From positions 1 to 64,000 of the forward strand of contig NZ_BLJE01000008.1 in NCBI RefSeq assembly GCF_009811795.1: 64,000 nt of DNA. Reading direction: 5' to 3'. Positions 31,365-39,487 of this stretch are shown piece after piece (the stretch's first letter is position 1; every line of letters starts with the position of its first letter). A program made the translations under genes and the position numbers. The notes beneath the pieces are model-generated. The model saw nothing but the letters and a program-made list of their open reading frames with translations. It was not told where the DNA came from and made no database searches. The stretch comes from Litoreibacter roseus. Lineage in GTDB: Bacteria > Pseudomonadota > Alphaproteobacteria > Rhodobacterales > Rhodobacteraceae.

Positions 31365-32467
31365 CTGACTACTCCCATGCGCATGAAGTCGCGTTCAGCA
31401 AGACGGTCAGCGGCCAGATGTTGGCCATGCGCTGCCTCGCGCTGACGGTTGGCAGCCATCAGGCGAACACGAAGGTTGAGGATGCGGCCGATCTCGGCCT
31501 TGGCGTAGGTGTTGAGCTCGAAGGCACGCTTGATGTCCGGCGTTTCATCGATCTGCCGGATGATCGCGGCGAGCCGATTGATCACCTGTTGCGTCGTCGC
31601 ATGGCTGTCGGCCGCATAATAAATGCTGGCTTCCGAGATGCTGCTGTATTCGGCCAGAGCCATGTCGGATGGGGACAGCGTGCCGAGCGCATCGGCACCG
31701 CCGACAACAGCCAGGTACTCGTTGTAGAACCTGGAGATGTTGCGGACGTAGCCTTGGGTCTCTGCAAACGGCGGGACACCACCATATTCCTGAACTCGGC
31801 CCGGCCCGGCGTTATAGGCCGCAAGCGCGTGCGGGATATTCCCGAAGGTATTGAGCTGCGTGGTGATGTAGCGTGCGCCGCCGCGCAGATTGTCCATCAC
31901 ATCGTATCGGTCCACGCCCATGTCCGACGCGGTTCCGGGCATCAGCTGTGTAAGACCATAGGCCCCGACTGGGCTTTGTGCAGTCACGCTGAACCGGCTT
32001 TCCTGCTTGATGAGCGCCTGAAACAGGCAACGCCACTGGGTGGCGGACAGTCCAGCCCTGCGGACACCGGGTGCGCCAGCAAACTCTCCCGCCACGCGCA
32101 CGATCGCCATCTCGATGGTTTCACGGCCCTCGCCAAAGAGCCTGCTGTCCATCGGATGATTTGAGGTGACCGGATAGATGTCTCCGACAGGGAAGTCGGC
32201 ATTGCCTTCCAAGGCCCTGACATCGAGGCCCGGTCCCGAAAGGGCGGCCGACATTGCCTCCAGAACGCGCAACTGATCTGCTTGCACAGAAGACAGCGAT
32301 CTTGCTGTTCCCAGCTGATTTTGTTGTGTCTCTATGTCTTCGCCCAAGTGCGAGAGGATCGAGAAGAGCTGTCCCAGCCCCGCATTGTCTTGTGTCGGAA
32401 CGCCTTGCGCCTCGGCGGAAGGAGAGGCACAGACCAGGAATGTGGAGACCCCCGCGACCAGCCTCAT
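31361..32467 (-). CDS. VirB5-like protein with an embedded lytic transglycosylase (SLT) domain
   Basis: A 368-residue secreted protein with three parts. Residues 1-20 are a signal peptide. Residues 21-75 repeat the VirB5 start of the downstream gene (QGVPTQDNAGLGQLFSILSH, then LGEDIETQQ). Residues 135-255 form a soluble lytic transglycosylase domain with the catalytic Glu156 (IKQESRF), GAYGLTQLMPGTA and ALAAYNAGPGRV. Residues 290-368 repeat the VirB5 C-terminal helix (AFELNTYAKAEIGRILNL). The SLT part closely resembles the separate VirB1 of this operon (35594). The gene overlaps virB5 and the small lipoprotein gene by 4 bp each. It probably cuts peptidoglycan at the assembling channel. Confidence 0.88.
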   Translation of the reverse strand: MRLVAGVSTFLVCASPSAEAQGVPTQDNAGLGQLFSILSHLGEDIETQQNQLGTARSLSSVQADQLRVLEAMSAALSGPGLDVRALEGNADFPVGDIYPVTSNHPMDSRLFGEGRETIEMAIVRVAGEFAGAPGVRRAGLSATQWRCLFQALIKQESRFSVTAQSPVGAYGLTQLMPGTASDMGVDRYDVMDNLRGGARYITTQLNTFGNIPHALAAYNAGPGRVQEYGGVPPFAETQGYVRNISRFYNEYLAVVGGADALGTLSPSDMALAEYSSISEASIYYAADSHATTQQVINRLAAIIRQIDETPDIKRAFELNTYAKAEIGRILNLRVRLMAANRQREAAHGQHLAADRLAERDFMRMGVVR

Positions 32468-32649
32468 TGGGGTCGTCCGATGTCTTCGAAGACGCAGTCC
32501 TGCGACAGGTTTGTCGCGAACGACAGGGTGTCCAAGTTGGCCCGCGAAACCGTGGGCTTTCCGTCATTGCCAAAGCAGGGCGACGTCGCGTCCGTGTATC
32601 GCTCACAGGCGGCAAGCAGGACAGCGAGACAAATGAGGCCTAGTCGCAT
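32464..32649 (-). CDS. small lipoprotein, VirB7-like
   Basis: A 61-residue protein with a lipoprotein signal (LICLAVLLAAC, lipid-modified Cys14) and two further cysteines (near 25 and 52). Size and type match VirB7, the lipoprotein that anchors the outer-membrane complex, but its location directly after virB4 rather than between virB6 and virB8 is unusual. Overlaps virB4 by 10 bp and the SLT chimera by 4 bp. Confidence 0.65.
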   Translation of the reverse strand: MRLGLICLAVLLAACERYTDATSPCFGNDGKPTVSRANLDTLSFATNLSQDCVFEDIGRPQ

Positions 32650-35021
32650 GCGATCCTCCAGAAGTCTTGGGTGGTGCGCCAGTTGCGTCCAAGGCGCGCT
32701 TCGCCGGATTGTCCGCCCCCCAGAATTGGCAGCAGAGGACCGAGTGCGGAGAGATCGGCATCGATGAACACGCTGTCGCCCGCGGACCGGACCAGGGCGA
32801 TCCGTTGCCCAGCGGTGGACCGGGTCAGCAGGTCAGCTTCCTTTTCGTTGACCCTGAGGAAATCGTAGTCGGCAGGTGTCGCCCGGTCATTCGGGAACAG
32901 GATTTGCGTCGGCACGGTTTCGATGATCGTTTTCCCGACCCGGGCCTCACGCAATTGGCTGGGGTACTGCGTCATCATCACGACGACGCAGTTCATCTTG
33001 CGGAGTGTCACAAGCCAGTTCTCAAGGCGGGCCGCAAAATACGGATCGTCGAGGAGCTTCCAAGCTTCATCGAGAACAATCACTGTCGGGTGGCGATCCT
33101 CCACAAGCCGTTCGATCCGACGCAGGATGTATGACAAGACGGCCATGCGCTCGGTCGACATGTCCAGAATCTCGGTCATGTCGAACCCGATAATGTCGCC
33201 CGCCATATCGAGGGGTGCGCCATCTGACGGCTCATCAAAGACCCAGCCAAACCGTCCGCCCGGAGCCCACTCGCCAATCCGGGCCTGTAACTCACCTTCA
33301 TCGTCAAGCGATTGGAACAGGGTCTGAAAGGATGTGAAACGTTGTAGCGATGGCCCGGCTTGCGCGTTTTGCGACACCGCACTCTGGATGTGACGCGATT
33401 GCTCTCCCGATAGCTTTCCAGCATGGGCCAGAAGTGTCGCAAGCCAATCCGAGAGCCAGGCACGGCCGCGTTCGTCAGTTTCCGTTTGGAGCGGGTTCAG
33501 GCCGGTGGGGATGCCTGCAAGGATCGTATTGTAGCGACCGCCCAAAGCACGAACGGCCATCTCCAGTCCCCGATCCTTGTCAAAGAAGAACAATCGGGCC
33601 CCAATCCGTTGCGCCTGGGCTGCCAGAAACGCCGTCGTGAGGGTTTTGCCGCTACCTGTCCGCCCCAAAACAAGCGTGTGGCCGACCGTGGGTTCTCGGT
33701 CTGGAGATCCGGATTCATGAAAGCTGAAACCATAGGCAGATGTGCCGGTCGTCGGGAACACTGTCAGGCGTGACCCCCATGGCGTGTTTGTGTCGGAACG
33801 GCCTTCGACGCAGCCATGCAGCGCCGAAAAGTCGGCGAAATTCGTGGTGGAGATGGGCGTTTTTCGCGCTCGATATCCGAAGTTTCCGGGTGCTTGTGCA
33901 AAGTAGGTCGCCTTGAGCGCCATGTTCTCGCGCACGATCACGGCCATGATTTCCTGGCCGAGGCGTTTGACCTCCGCGGCGGCCTGTTCGAGCGTCTCTT
34001 TGTCAGGTGCGTAGACGGCGACGGACAGGTGGTGGTCGCCGAAGGCGATCCGCCCGGCTTCCTGATCGTCAGCTGCCTCCATCAGCTGATCGCGCAAGGA
34101 CACGGCGGCATCATCGGCGGCACGCATTTGCCGGACAATTCGCTGGATCCGTTCCGCCATGATGTTGGTGGGGATCGGCGAGAAAGAGTTGGTCAAAACG
34201 ACATCGAGGGGCAGGTCGAGGCCGTCAAACAGAGAAACATCGGTGAGGGCAGGGTAGCTCTTGATGCTGAAGATCGCGCCAAAGCGTGTGGCATCCGTTG
34301 TCGCGCAGGCAATGGTCGCCGTGTCGCCATCGAATGTCGCGCGGCAGGAGCCGAGCGCATAGGCGAGCGGCAGGGGCGCAGCTGGCTTGGCAATTGGCGC
34401 GTATTTCCCAGTCAGTAATGTGCTCAGGAACCCGAGCCATTCACCGGTGTTCCTGTCGAGCCGCACCGGTTTGGCAGAGCCAAGAGCGGTTTCAAAGAAC
34501 CCCGTCACTTCGTTCAGTTCCCGCGCGCGGGCGGCACGGTCCTTCATCCATGTGCGCTTGGCAAACGCGTTGAGCAGCGGGATCCGTGCGCCGATTTCCG
34601 GACGCCGGAGAATGCTTAGGTAGAGCTGCGACTTCTTGGGCGCGAGATCAGAGATGTGCGTTTGCCACCGGCGATCGATTTTGGCCGCAAAGCCGTCGCC
34701 TTCCACGGAGGTCAGCGCCACATCCTGTGGCACAAACATGCGATGCACGTAAAAGCCATAAAGGTTTCCGGTCTGGGCAATAACGGCTGCAACAGCGCGT
34801 TTCATTGCGTCGAGATCGGCATCTGGTGTTGTAGACGACGCAAGACCATCAAGGCGCAGGGTTGCCATCAGATCGCCCTCGCGCAGAACCATGATGTTCG
34901 ATCCGGCAAAGCTGACGAAAGGCAGATGTTCGGCGAGATGGCTTTCGCGTGCCAAAGCCGCCCCGCTGACCTCGAAGAGCGCTGCACTTGGTTTTGCATA
35001 TCCGACACCGTCAAGCGCCAT
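32640..35021 (-). CDS. virB4: VirB4 T4SS ATPase
   Basis: A 793-residue VirB4/CagE ATPase that drives pilus biogenesis and substrate transfer. Features are the N-terminal VirB4 domain (GSNIMVLREGDLMATLRLDG), Walker A LGRTGSGKT (about 452-460) and Walker B TVIVLDEAWKLLDDP, and the late FPNDRATPADYDFLRVNEKE. ATG 35021 is chosen over longer frames because GGGGAG precedes it and MALDGVGYAKP fits; it overlaps the virB3 end by 11 bp. It is separate from virB3, not fused as in some plasmids. Confidence 0.95.
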   Translation of the reverse strand: MALDGVGYAKPSAALFEVSGAALARESHLAEHLPFVSFAGSNIMVLREGDLMATLRLDGLASSTTPDADLDAMKRAVAAVIAQTGNLYGFYVHRMFVPQDVALTSVEGDGFAAKIDRRWQTHISDLAPKKSQLYLSILRRPEIGARIPLLNAFAKRTWMKDRAARARELNEVTGFFETALGSAKPVRLDRNTGEWLGFLSTLLTGKYAPIAKPAAPLPLAYALGSCRATFDGDTATIACATTDATRFGAIFSIKSYPALTDVSLFDGLDLPLDVVLTNSFSPIPTNIMAERIQRIVRQMRAADDAAVSLRDQLMEAADDQEAGRIAFGDHHLSVAVYAPDKETLEQAAAEVKRLGQEIMAVIVRENMALKATYFAQAPGNFGYRARKTPISTTNFADFSALHGCVEGRSDTNTPWGSRLTVFPTTGTSAYGFSFHESGSPDREPTVGHTLVLGRTGSGKTLTTAFLAAQAQRIGARLFFFDKDRGLEMAVRALGGRYNTILAGIPTGLNPLQTETDERGRAWLSDWLATLLAHAGKLSGEQSRHIQSAVSQNAQAGPSLQRFTSFQTLFQSLDDEGELQARIGEWAPGGRFGWVFDEPSDGAPLDMAGDIIGFDMTEILDMSTERMAVLSYILRRIERLVEDRHPTVIVLDEAWKLLDDPYFAARLENWLVTLRKMNCVVVMMTQYPSQLREARVGKTIIETVPTQILFPNDRATPADYDFLRVNEKEADLLTRSTAGQRIALVRSAGDSVFIDADLSALGPLLPILGGGQSGEARLGRNWRTTQDFWRIACD

Positions 35022-35289
35022 AGCTGTCTCCCCTGTGCAGGGATCGGTTCCGCGTTCCCCGCACCGCCCCATAGGAAACGCGCAGCACCTCGAAGAAATG
35101 CGGCTCCTTGTCGGCCACAAACCAAAGCACCGGATAGGCGAGGAATCCGACAAGGAAGAAGATCAGAGACTTCGTCCAGATGAACGGCAGGACCACGCCA
35201 AGTGACAGCACCACAAGGTAGCCGACTGGAAGACCGAGGTACTTTGGCGGGCGTGCGAGTCCAAGGAAAAGGGGAGAGCGTTCGGCCAT
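35011..35289 (-). CDS. virB3: VirB3 T4SS membrane protein
   Basis: A 92-residue VirB3/TrbD protein: LFLGLARPPKYLGLPVGYLV near the start, then two hydrophobic segments (about 20-40 and 42-60) and a basic tail. It works with VirB4 in pilus assembly. It overlaps virB2 by 1 bp and virB4 by 11 bp, indicating translational coupling. Confidence 0.88.
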   Translation of the reverse strand: MAERSPLFLGLARPPKYLGLPVGYLVVLSLGVVLPFIWTKSLIFFLVGFLAYPVLWFVADKEPHFFEVLRVSYGAVRGTRNRSLHRGDSYGA

Positions 35290-35570
35290 CAGGTGAACCC
35301 GTCAACGATGGTGCCCGCCGAGAAGATCAGCACGATCCCAATGACAACGGAGGCAAACCAGCCCCAGTTTAGCCGCCCCATCATACACATGAAGCCGGTT
35401 CCGATGACCGCAAGCGTCGCAACGGCGATCCCGATTGGACCGGTTAAAGCTGCCTCTACCGTCTCGAGCATGGTCTGAATTGGCGAGAGGTCCTGGGCGA
35501 GGGCAGGGGTGGCCCACAGCAGCACGGCTCCGATCACAGGAGGCAGAAATCCTGGTGGCAGTCTTCGCAT
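35289..35570 (-). CDS. virB2: VirB2 pilin
   Basis: A 93-residue major pilin of the T-pilus type. It has a long signal sequence (residues 1-25, ending ALA), and two hydrophobic helices (about 45-63 and 70-90) separated by a short Gly/Asn loop (MGRLNWGW). This size and topology fit TrbC/VirB2 pilins. It lies between virB1 and virB3. Confidence 0.88.
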   Translation of the reverse strand: MRRLPPGFLPPVIGAVLLWATPALAQDLSPIQTMLETVEAALTGPIGIAVATLAVIGTGFMCMMGRLNWGWFASVVIGIVLIFSAGTIVDGFT

Positions 35571-35593
35571 GGGCTTCCCTCGTTTCTTGTGTC

Positions 35594-36271
35594 CTATTTG
35601 AGGCCCAGTACGACGGCTGGGCGCCTTTGGTCGCGCGCCGTCGTGCCGGGCATGTTTTGGAGCGGAGTGTTAGAGAGCCGCGCGCGAATTCGGTGGACGC
35701 GCGCGATGTAATCTCGTGTCTCAGGAAATGGTGGCACACCGCCATATTCCTCAACACGTTGGGGTCCGGCGTTGTAGGCAGCAAGTGCAAGGTCGATGTC
35801 TTCGAAAGCGGCAAGTTGCGCCAGAAGATATCGCGCCGATCCGTCGAGGTTTTGTGCGATATCGACTCTGTCGACGCCCAGGTCCCGCGCTGTCGCGGGC
35901 ATGAGTTGGCCCAACCCGTAAGCCCCCTTTGCGCTTCTGGCGGTTGGTCGGTAGGCGCTTTCCGCTTCGATTAGTGCGCAGAACAAGGCCATCCAGTCGT
36001 CAGGACCGAGACCCATCGCCCTGACCGCTTCATTGCCTTCGTGCCTTGTGGCGGTCTGTCTGATCGCCTCAAGAATGTTGCTCTGTGGCGTGGCCGCGAA
36101 GCTTCGAGCGTCCCCTAGAGGTGCCTCTTCGTCGGCTCGGCCGTGGAATGTCCAGCCGTCAGTTGTCCGGACGCTGCCGTCCCGACCGAAGATCATCACC
36201 TCCGCCGACAGCATCGAAGGTAACAGCGTAGTCGAGGTCAAAACAAAGAGCGCGGCCGTCACCGAATTCAC
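35594..36271 (-). CDS. virB1: VirB1 lytic transglycosylase
   Basis: A periplasmic SLT-family lytic transglycosylase that opens peptidoglycan for pilus assembly. The catalytic Glu is in ALIEAESAYRP and is followed by GAYGLGQLMPATA, AAYNAGPQRV and EYGGVPPF. The start is uncertain. A GTG at 36271 gives a good signal peptide (VTAALFVLTSTTLLPSMLSA); the first ATG is at 36325. Either start overlaps the upstream gene (ends 36159) in another frame. The SLT domain is strongly similar to that embedded in the chimera at 31361. Confidence 0.85.
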   Translation of the reverse strand: MNSVTAALFVLTSTTLLPSMLSAEVMIFGRDGSVRTTDGWTFHGRADEEAPLGDARSFAATPQSNILEAIRQTATRHEGNEAVRAMGLGPDDWMALFCALIEAESAYRPTARSAKGAYGLGQLMPATARDLGVDRVDIAQNLDGSARYLLAQLAAFEDIDLALAAYNAGPQRVEEYGGVPPFPETRDYIARVHRIRARLSNTPLQNMPGTTARDQRRPAVVLGLK

Positions 36272-36515
36272 GGTGATGTTTGAAGAGGCCTGGCCAGATG
36301 TTGAAGAGGCGGGGTTCAGGACCATGTGGGCCGAACCGTGTTGAGACCAGGATCGCCTCGGGCTCTCCTGCACGGAGGTAAACACACTGATAGCGGGGCT
36401 TCCCATCGTCCGTGAACTCGACAAGCTCGTACCGACAGCGGAAGTCGACTCCCGACCCGATGAGGTCTTTCACCCCATCAATGGTAATCAAAATCTGGTC
36501 TCTTGCGATCGGCAC
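36159..36515 (-). CDS. hypothetical protein at the head of the virB operon
   Basis: A 118-residue soluble protein with GTG start at 36515 and a GGGGGAG close upstream. Composition is normal for a coding sequence (RDQILITIDGVKDLIGSG and YRCVYLRAGEPEAILVSTR-like strands), but I recognise no domain. Its last 110 bp overlap the virB1 start region in another frame, which is unusual in this tightly packed operon. It may be a regulator or small structural protein; a spurious frame is less likely but possible. Confidence 0.5.
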   Translation of the reverse strand: MPIARDQILITIDGVKDLIGSGVDFRCRYELVEFTDDGKPRYQCVYLRAGEPEAILVSTRFGPHGPEPRLFNIWPGLFKHHREFGDGRALCFDLDYAVTFDAVGGGDDLRSGRQRPDN

Positions 36516-36575
36516 CGGGCTCCCCCACTGGGAGCCCTTCTACAATCGGCAGCATTCCGCAGAAAGGCATTACTC

Positions 36576-36594
36576 TGCAATATGAAATATTGCA
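36576..36594. promoter_or_regulatory. palindromic operator between the virB operon and the divergent gene
   Basis: TGCAATAT-GAA-ATATTGCA is a perfect 8-bp inverted repeat with a 3-bp centre, 60 bp upstream of the virB operon start and 51 bp before the divergent gene at 36645. The adjoining TTGCACAATG repeats part of an arm. The AT-rich location between divergent starts suggests an operator controlling transfer genes. Confidence 0.55.
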
Positions 36595-36644
36595 CAATGT
36601 GTAATTTGAGCGAGAATTGGCCTAGAGACTCAATGGAGGCCGAT

Positions 36645-37223
36645 ATGAAACTTGCTCGAACAGGTGCGCTGGCCGTGGCCGCGGGGTTGGCGTTCGGTGC
36701 GGAGGACGCGCGCGCCTACGACATGGACTGCGCGATCATGCTCTGTATGGCTGGTGGGTTTCCCTCAAGTGCTGTGTGCTCAGCAGCCTATGCCGAGATG
36801 ATCCGGCGTATCACGCCCTGGCCGAGCAGGCCGCCTTTCGGGGTTTGCACCTACGCTGCCGTTCCCGTTGCTTTGGGAGGTCCAGGCGGAAGCGCGGCCT
36901 TGGATATTTCGACACCGGAGTATTCCTGGCTGCGCCGGACCCGCGTTCTCTGGTGGAGGGGTCGCTCCTATGAACCGCGGGATGAACCTCGTCAGTGGGA
37001 CTGGTCGGTCCGATCATGCGATCATGAAAATCAGAACTGCCACTATATCGTCCGGGTCTATGGGTCTCATACGCCCTGGCCGGCGTCCTTCACCTCTGAG
37101 AATGGCCAGAACCTCCCGACCCCAGGGTCTGGCGGGCTTTGGTTTTTCTACAGTCGGGCCGTCATGATGGAATATGGCGATTACGGAGGGGCCATGGACT
37201 ACACCGACTGGGTCAATTACTGA
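36645..37223 (+). CDS. secreted cysteine-rich protein next to the T4SS operon
   Basis: A 192-residue exported protein with a signal peptide (residues 1-24, ending ARA) and about seven cysteines (MDCAIMLCMAGGF, VCSAAY, FGVC, RSCDHENQNCHY). Similar Cys-rich proteins with the DCAI-LC-AGGFP start are found beside virB/tra clusters of alphaproteobacteria, but no function is known to me. ATG 36645 has GGAGG upstream. It is divergent from virB and shares the palindromic control region. An outer-envelope role in conjugation is inferred. Confidence 0.65.
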   Translation: MKLARTGALAVAAGLAFGAEDARAYDMDCAIMLCMAGGFPSSAVCSAAYAEMIRRITPWPSRPPFGVCTYAAVPVALGGPGGSAALDISTPEYSWLRRTRVLWWRGRSYEPRDEPRQWDWSVRSCDHENQNCHYIVRVYGSHTPWPASFTSENGQNLPTPGSGGLWFFYSRAVMMEYGDYGGAMDYTDWVNY

Positions 37224-37238
37224 CGCCCGCTGCCATTG

Positions 37239-37817
37239 CTATAGGTATTCGATGTCAGCGCGGGCCTGAGCCGCCAGTTTCGACAGGCCATGTCGGGTCA
37301 GATCGAGAAGAAACTCCGACGGGGACATCGCTGGGTTGTCATACCTTTTGCGGACGCGGCGCAACGCGCGCGCGCCACCCGAGGGAAACAAGTCGTATGT
37401 GTTTGCGAGCATGTCATCCGCACCAAGCGTCTCAACGCCATACTCGTCCAGAACTTCGCTTGGAAAGTCCTTATGATTTTCTGTCACGATGACTTGGGCT
37501 GAGCAGCGGATCGCCGCAGCGAGGACGTGACGGTCATCCGGGTCCGGCAGCTTCAATCCGGCCATCAAAGGCTGGTGGCCTGTTACGAAGCATTCTTCGA
37601 ATGTGCTTCTGATCACCGCTTCTTGCTGGCGAACGCTCTTCTCGAGATGCGGTTTGAGCCTGATCAGGTTGCGCGTCCATTCGTCGAGGATCTCGTCCGT
37701 CACCCGCGCCCTGAATAGCCCCTCCTGCGTAAACGTCAGCAGGACGTCGCGAACGCGGAACGGGAACAGGACGTTCGCATCAAGGACAACCACGAAGGGG
37801 TTGGCCACAAAACTCAT
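37239..37817 (-). CDS. PIN domain protein, putative VapC-like toxin
   Basis: A 192-residue PIN-domain ribonuclease candidate: the first acidic residue in VVVLDANVLFPFRVRD, a second cluster in LPDPDDRHVLAAAIRC and a third near VTENHKDFP. It overlaps the upstream HTH gene by 4 bp, the typical toxin-after-antitoxin order. The C-terminal 60 residues (GGARALRRVRKRY) are helical and not part of the PIN fold. RNase activity is inferred. Confidence 0.8.
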   Translation of the reverse strand: MSFVANPFVVVLDANVLFPFRVRDVLLTFTQEGLFRARVTDEILDEWTRNLIRLKPHLEKSVRQQEAVIRSTFEECFVTGHQPLMAGLKLPDPDDRHVLAAAIRCSAQVIVTENHKDFPSEVLDEYGVETLGADDMLANTYDLFPSGGARALRRVRKRYDNPAMSPSEFLLDLTRHGLSKLAAQARADIEYL

Positions 37818-38278
37818 GCCTTATCGAATTCCTGACCCAGTCGTGCCAAATCTCGCATTGCCTGTTCCTGGCGTTGCGCCTTCTCCTCTCGGTACTGCAT
37901 GAGCGCCGTCAATGGCACGCGCCGATGCTTGCCGACTTCTTCAAATCGGATCTGTCCTTCCTTGAGGAGTTTCGTGAGGTGGGGCCGGGACACATTCAGC
38001 ATGTCTGCCGCTTCTTGGGTCGTGAGCATGGTGCCAACCGGAACCAGCGTCACCATATTTCCATTGCTGACGTGACCGAGCAGTTCGATGATCAGCTTTC
38101 CGACAGCCGGAGCGATGCTAACAGGATCACCGTTCTCTCCGGACACCTTCAAGCCGCCGTCCAATTCCATCGCGACCGCGATCGCCGTCGCGGCATGCGC
38201 GGCGCTATCGATTTCCTCGGCGGTCGGCGGACGCTCCATGAGCCCGCTCTGAGCCGGTTTTTCTGCTGTATCGACCAC
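37814..38278 (-). CDS. excisionase-type HTH protein, putative antitoxin
   Basis: A 154-residue protein with a MerR-like/excisionase HTH near the C-terminus (LTTQEAADMLNVSRPHLTKLLKEGQIRFEEVGKHRRVPL, about 97-135). It precedes and overlaps the PIN gene, so it is the likely antitoxin and repressor. The start is GTG 38278, supported by AGGAGG just upstream; longer frames are open but lack a ribosome site. Three 9-bp direct repeats stand in front of it (38333-38359). Confidence 0.78.
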   Translation of the reverse strand: MVDTAEKPAQSGLMERPPTAEEIDSAAHAATAIAVAMELDGGLKVSGENGDPVSIAPAVGKLIIELLGHVSNGNMVTLVPVGTMLTTQEAADMLNVSRPHLTKLLKEGQIRFEEVGKHRRVPLTALMQYREEKAQRQEQAMRDLARLGQEFDKA

Positions 38279-38332
38279 GATTTCCCTCCTGCTTTTAGCC
38301 TCTAGATGCACCGCGAGCCGCTCACTTACAAG

Positions 38333-38359
38333 AGAAATAACCGGAATAAGTGAAATAAG
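38333..38359. repeat. three 9-bp direct repeats upstream of the PIN/HTH operon
   Basis: AGAAATAAC, CGGAATAAG and TGAAATAAG follow each other without gaps at 38333-38359, about 55 bp before the antitoxin start. Tandem half-sites like these are typical autoregulatory operators of toxin-antitoxin operons. The role is inferred. Confidence 0.45.
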
Positions 38360-38436
38360 CGTAACGATTCCGATAGACGCAGGCAAGTGGCTGGTGTACA
38401 CAAAACAGGAACAGATTCGATTTTCGGAGCAGTCTC

Positions 38437-38685
38437 ATGGGAAAGAATACGAAGCGCACTTCAAGCAAAGTGGCCTCTCAGGCAGCGGCAACTCTCAGTG
38501 ACCCCAACGCCTCTGCGACGGCCAAGAGCCTGGCGGCCTCGGCACTGGCGCAGTCCGGCACAGGCAAACAAACAGGGGCTGCCATGGAAGACAAAGCGTC
38601 CAAAGTCCTGCAAAGCGACAAGTACAGTGACGATACCAAGTCTTTGGCCGGGACGGTTCTCGCGCAGTCGAACAAGGCGCGCTAG
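38437..38685 (+). CDS. small conserved hypothetical protein
   Basis: An 82-residue, highly polar Ser/Ala/Lys-rich protein (MGKNTKRTSSKVASQAAATL at the start, and a repeated KSLAASALAQS ... KSLAGTVLAQS). The internal repeat suggests two similar helical halves. It is divergent from the PIN/HTH operon. I recall similar small proteins on mobile elements but no function. Confidence 0.6.
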   Translation: MGKNTKRTSSKVASQAAATLSDPNASATAKSLAASALAQSGTGKQTGAAMEDKASKVLQSDKYSDDTKSLAGTVLAQSNKAR

Positions 38686-38696
38686 CCCGCGTCGCG

Positions 38697-38885
38697 CTAA
38701 GAGGGGTCCAGGTCGATGTCGCGTTCCGTAATTTTCATGGAACAGACGTCCTCGGGTGGCACGAACCATGCTCTGGACCGTTTCCCGGTGTTCCACAGGT
38801 GTTCTTGCCAGACGACAAACTCGCGGCCATCCACGATCGCGACACCTTCGCGCACGGGAACACCCTTCGTAAGACGCTCATCCAC
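38697..38885 (-). CDS. small hypothetical protein
   Basis: A 62-residue protein with GTG start, beta-rich (GVAIVDGREFVVWQEHLWN). It lies 33 bp downstream of a small XRE regulator on the same strand. No domain recognised. Support comes from context and normal composition only. Confidence 0.45.
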   Translation of the reverse strand: MDERLTKGVPVREGVAIVDGREFVVWQEHLWNTGKRSRAWFVPPEDVCSMKITERDIDLDPS

Positions 38886-38918
38886 GCGCCGTCCCGGAGC
38901 AGGATGTTGGCCGGCCTC

Positions 38919-39131
38919 CTAGCTGCGGGGTTTCAGTAACTCTGAGGGATCGATGTTGAGGGCGCGCGCGATCTTTTCGAGCGTCGTGAGAGAAGCGGAA
39001 TACTTGGCATTCTCGATTTTGCCGACATAGCCGCGGTTCACATTCGCACGGTGCGCCAACTCTTCTTGGCTGACGCCCTTGGCACGCCGGGCGTCTTGGA
39101 GGTTCAGTCCTACTCGTTCCTTCAGATTCAT
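38919..39131 (-). CDS. XRE family HTH regulator
   Basis: A 70-residue single-domain Cro/C1 HTH protein (LQDARRAKGVSQEELAHRANVNRGYVGKIEN, residues 11-41), such as control proteins of restriction-modification or phage-like regulators. An inverted repeat (39152-39168) stands in its promoter region, suggesting autoregulation. No restriction-modification genes are nearby. Confidence 0.78.
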   Translation of the reverse strand: MNLKERVGLNLQDARRAKGVSQEELAHRANVNRGYVGKIENAKYSASLTTLEKIARALNIDPSELLKPRS

Positions 39132-39487
39132 GACCGAAGATCGGCCACGATGTGGTGTATTTAACCACGCAATATACTATACATTCGACAATGAAGCGGC
39201 TGATACTGTGAGATTTTCTTGTTTCAAAGGTGTCGATCAAGCTCGCCATTTGATTGAAGAAGATAGCATGACCAAGTGTGGTAGCGAGTTTGGATCGAGA
39301 TTTGGGCGAGGTTTTGCCCACTCTGATAGGTAGAGGCGAGGGCGACTCTTAAACTCATGATTGTGGCCGATAAGGTCTATTATGTAAATTTATGGTGAGC
39401 AGCCCGCGCACCCGAATGACGCCCCGTCACATCCTTAGAACGGTGGCACCGTCGCGACCGCTAGCTAAATCGCAGTATTATAGTGGG
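39132..39487. other. 356-bp intergenic region with XRE operator
   Basis: No gene is supported. Close to the XRE gene it holds GTGGTGTATTTAACCAC (39152-39168, arms GTGGT and ACCAC) and the AT-rich ATATACTATA (about 39172-39181), a likely autoregulated promoter. The rest, toward the methyltransferase gene end, has no recognisable feature. Confidence 0.45.
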
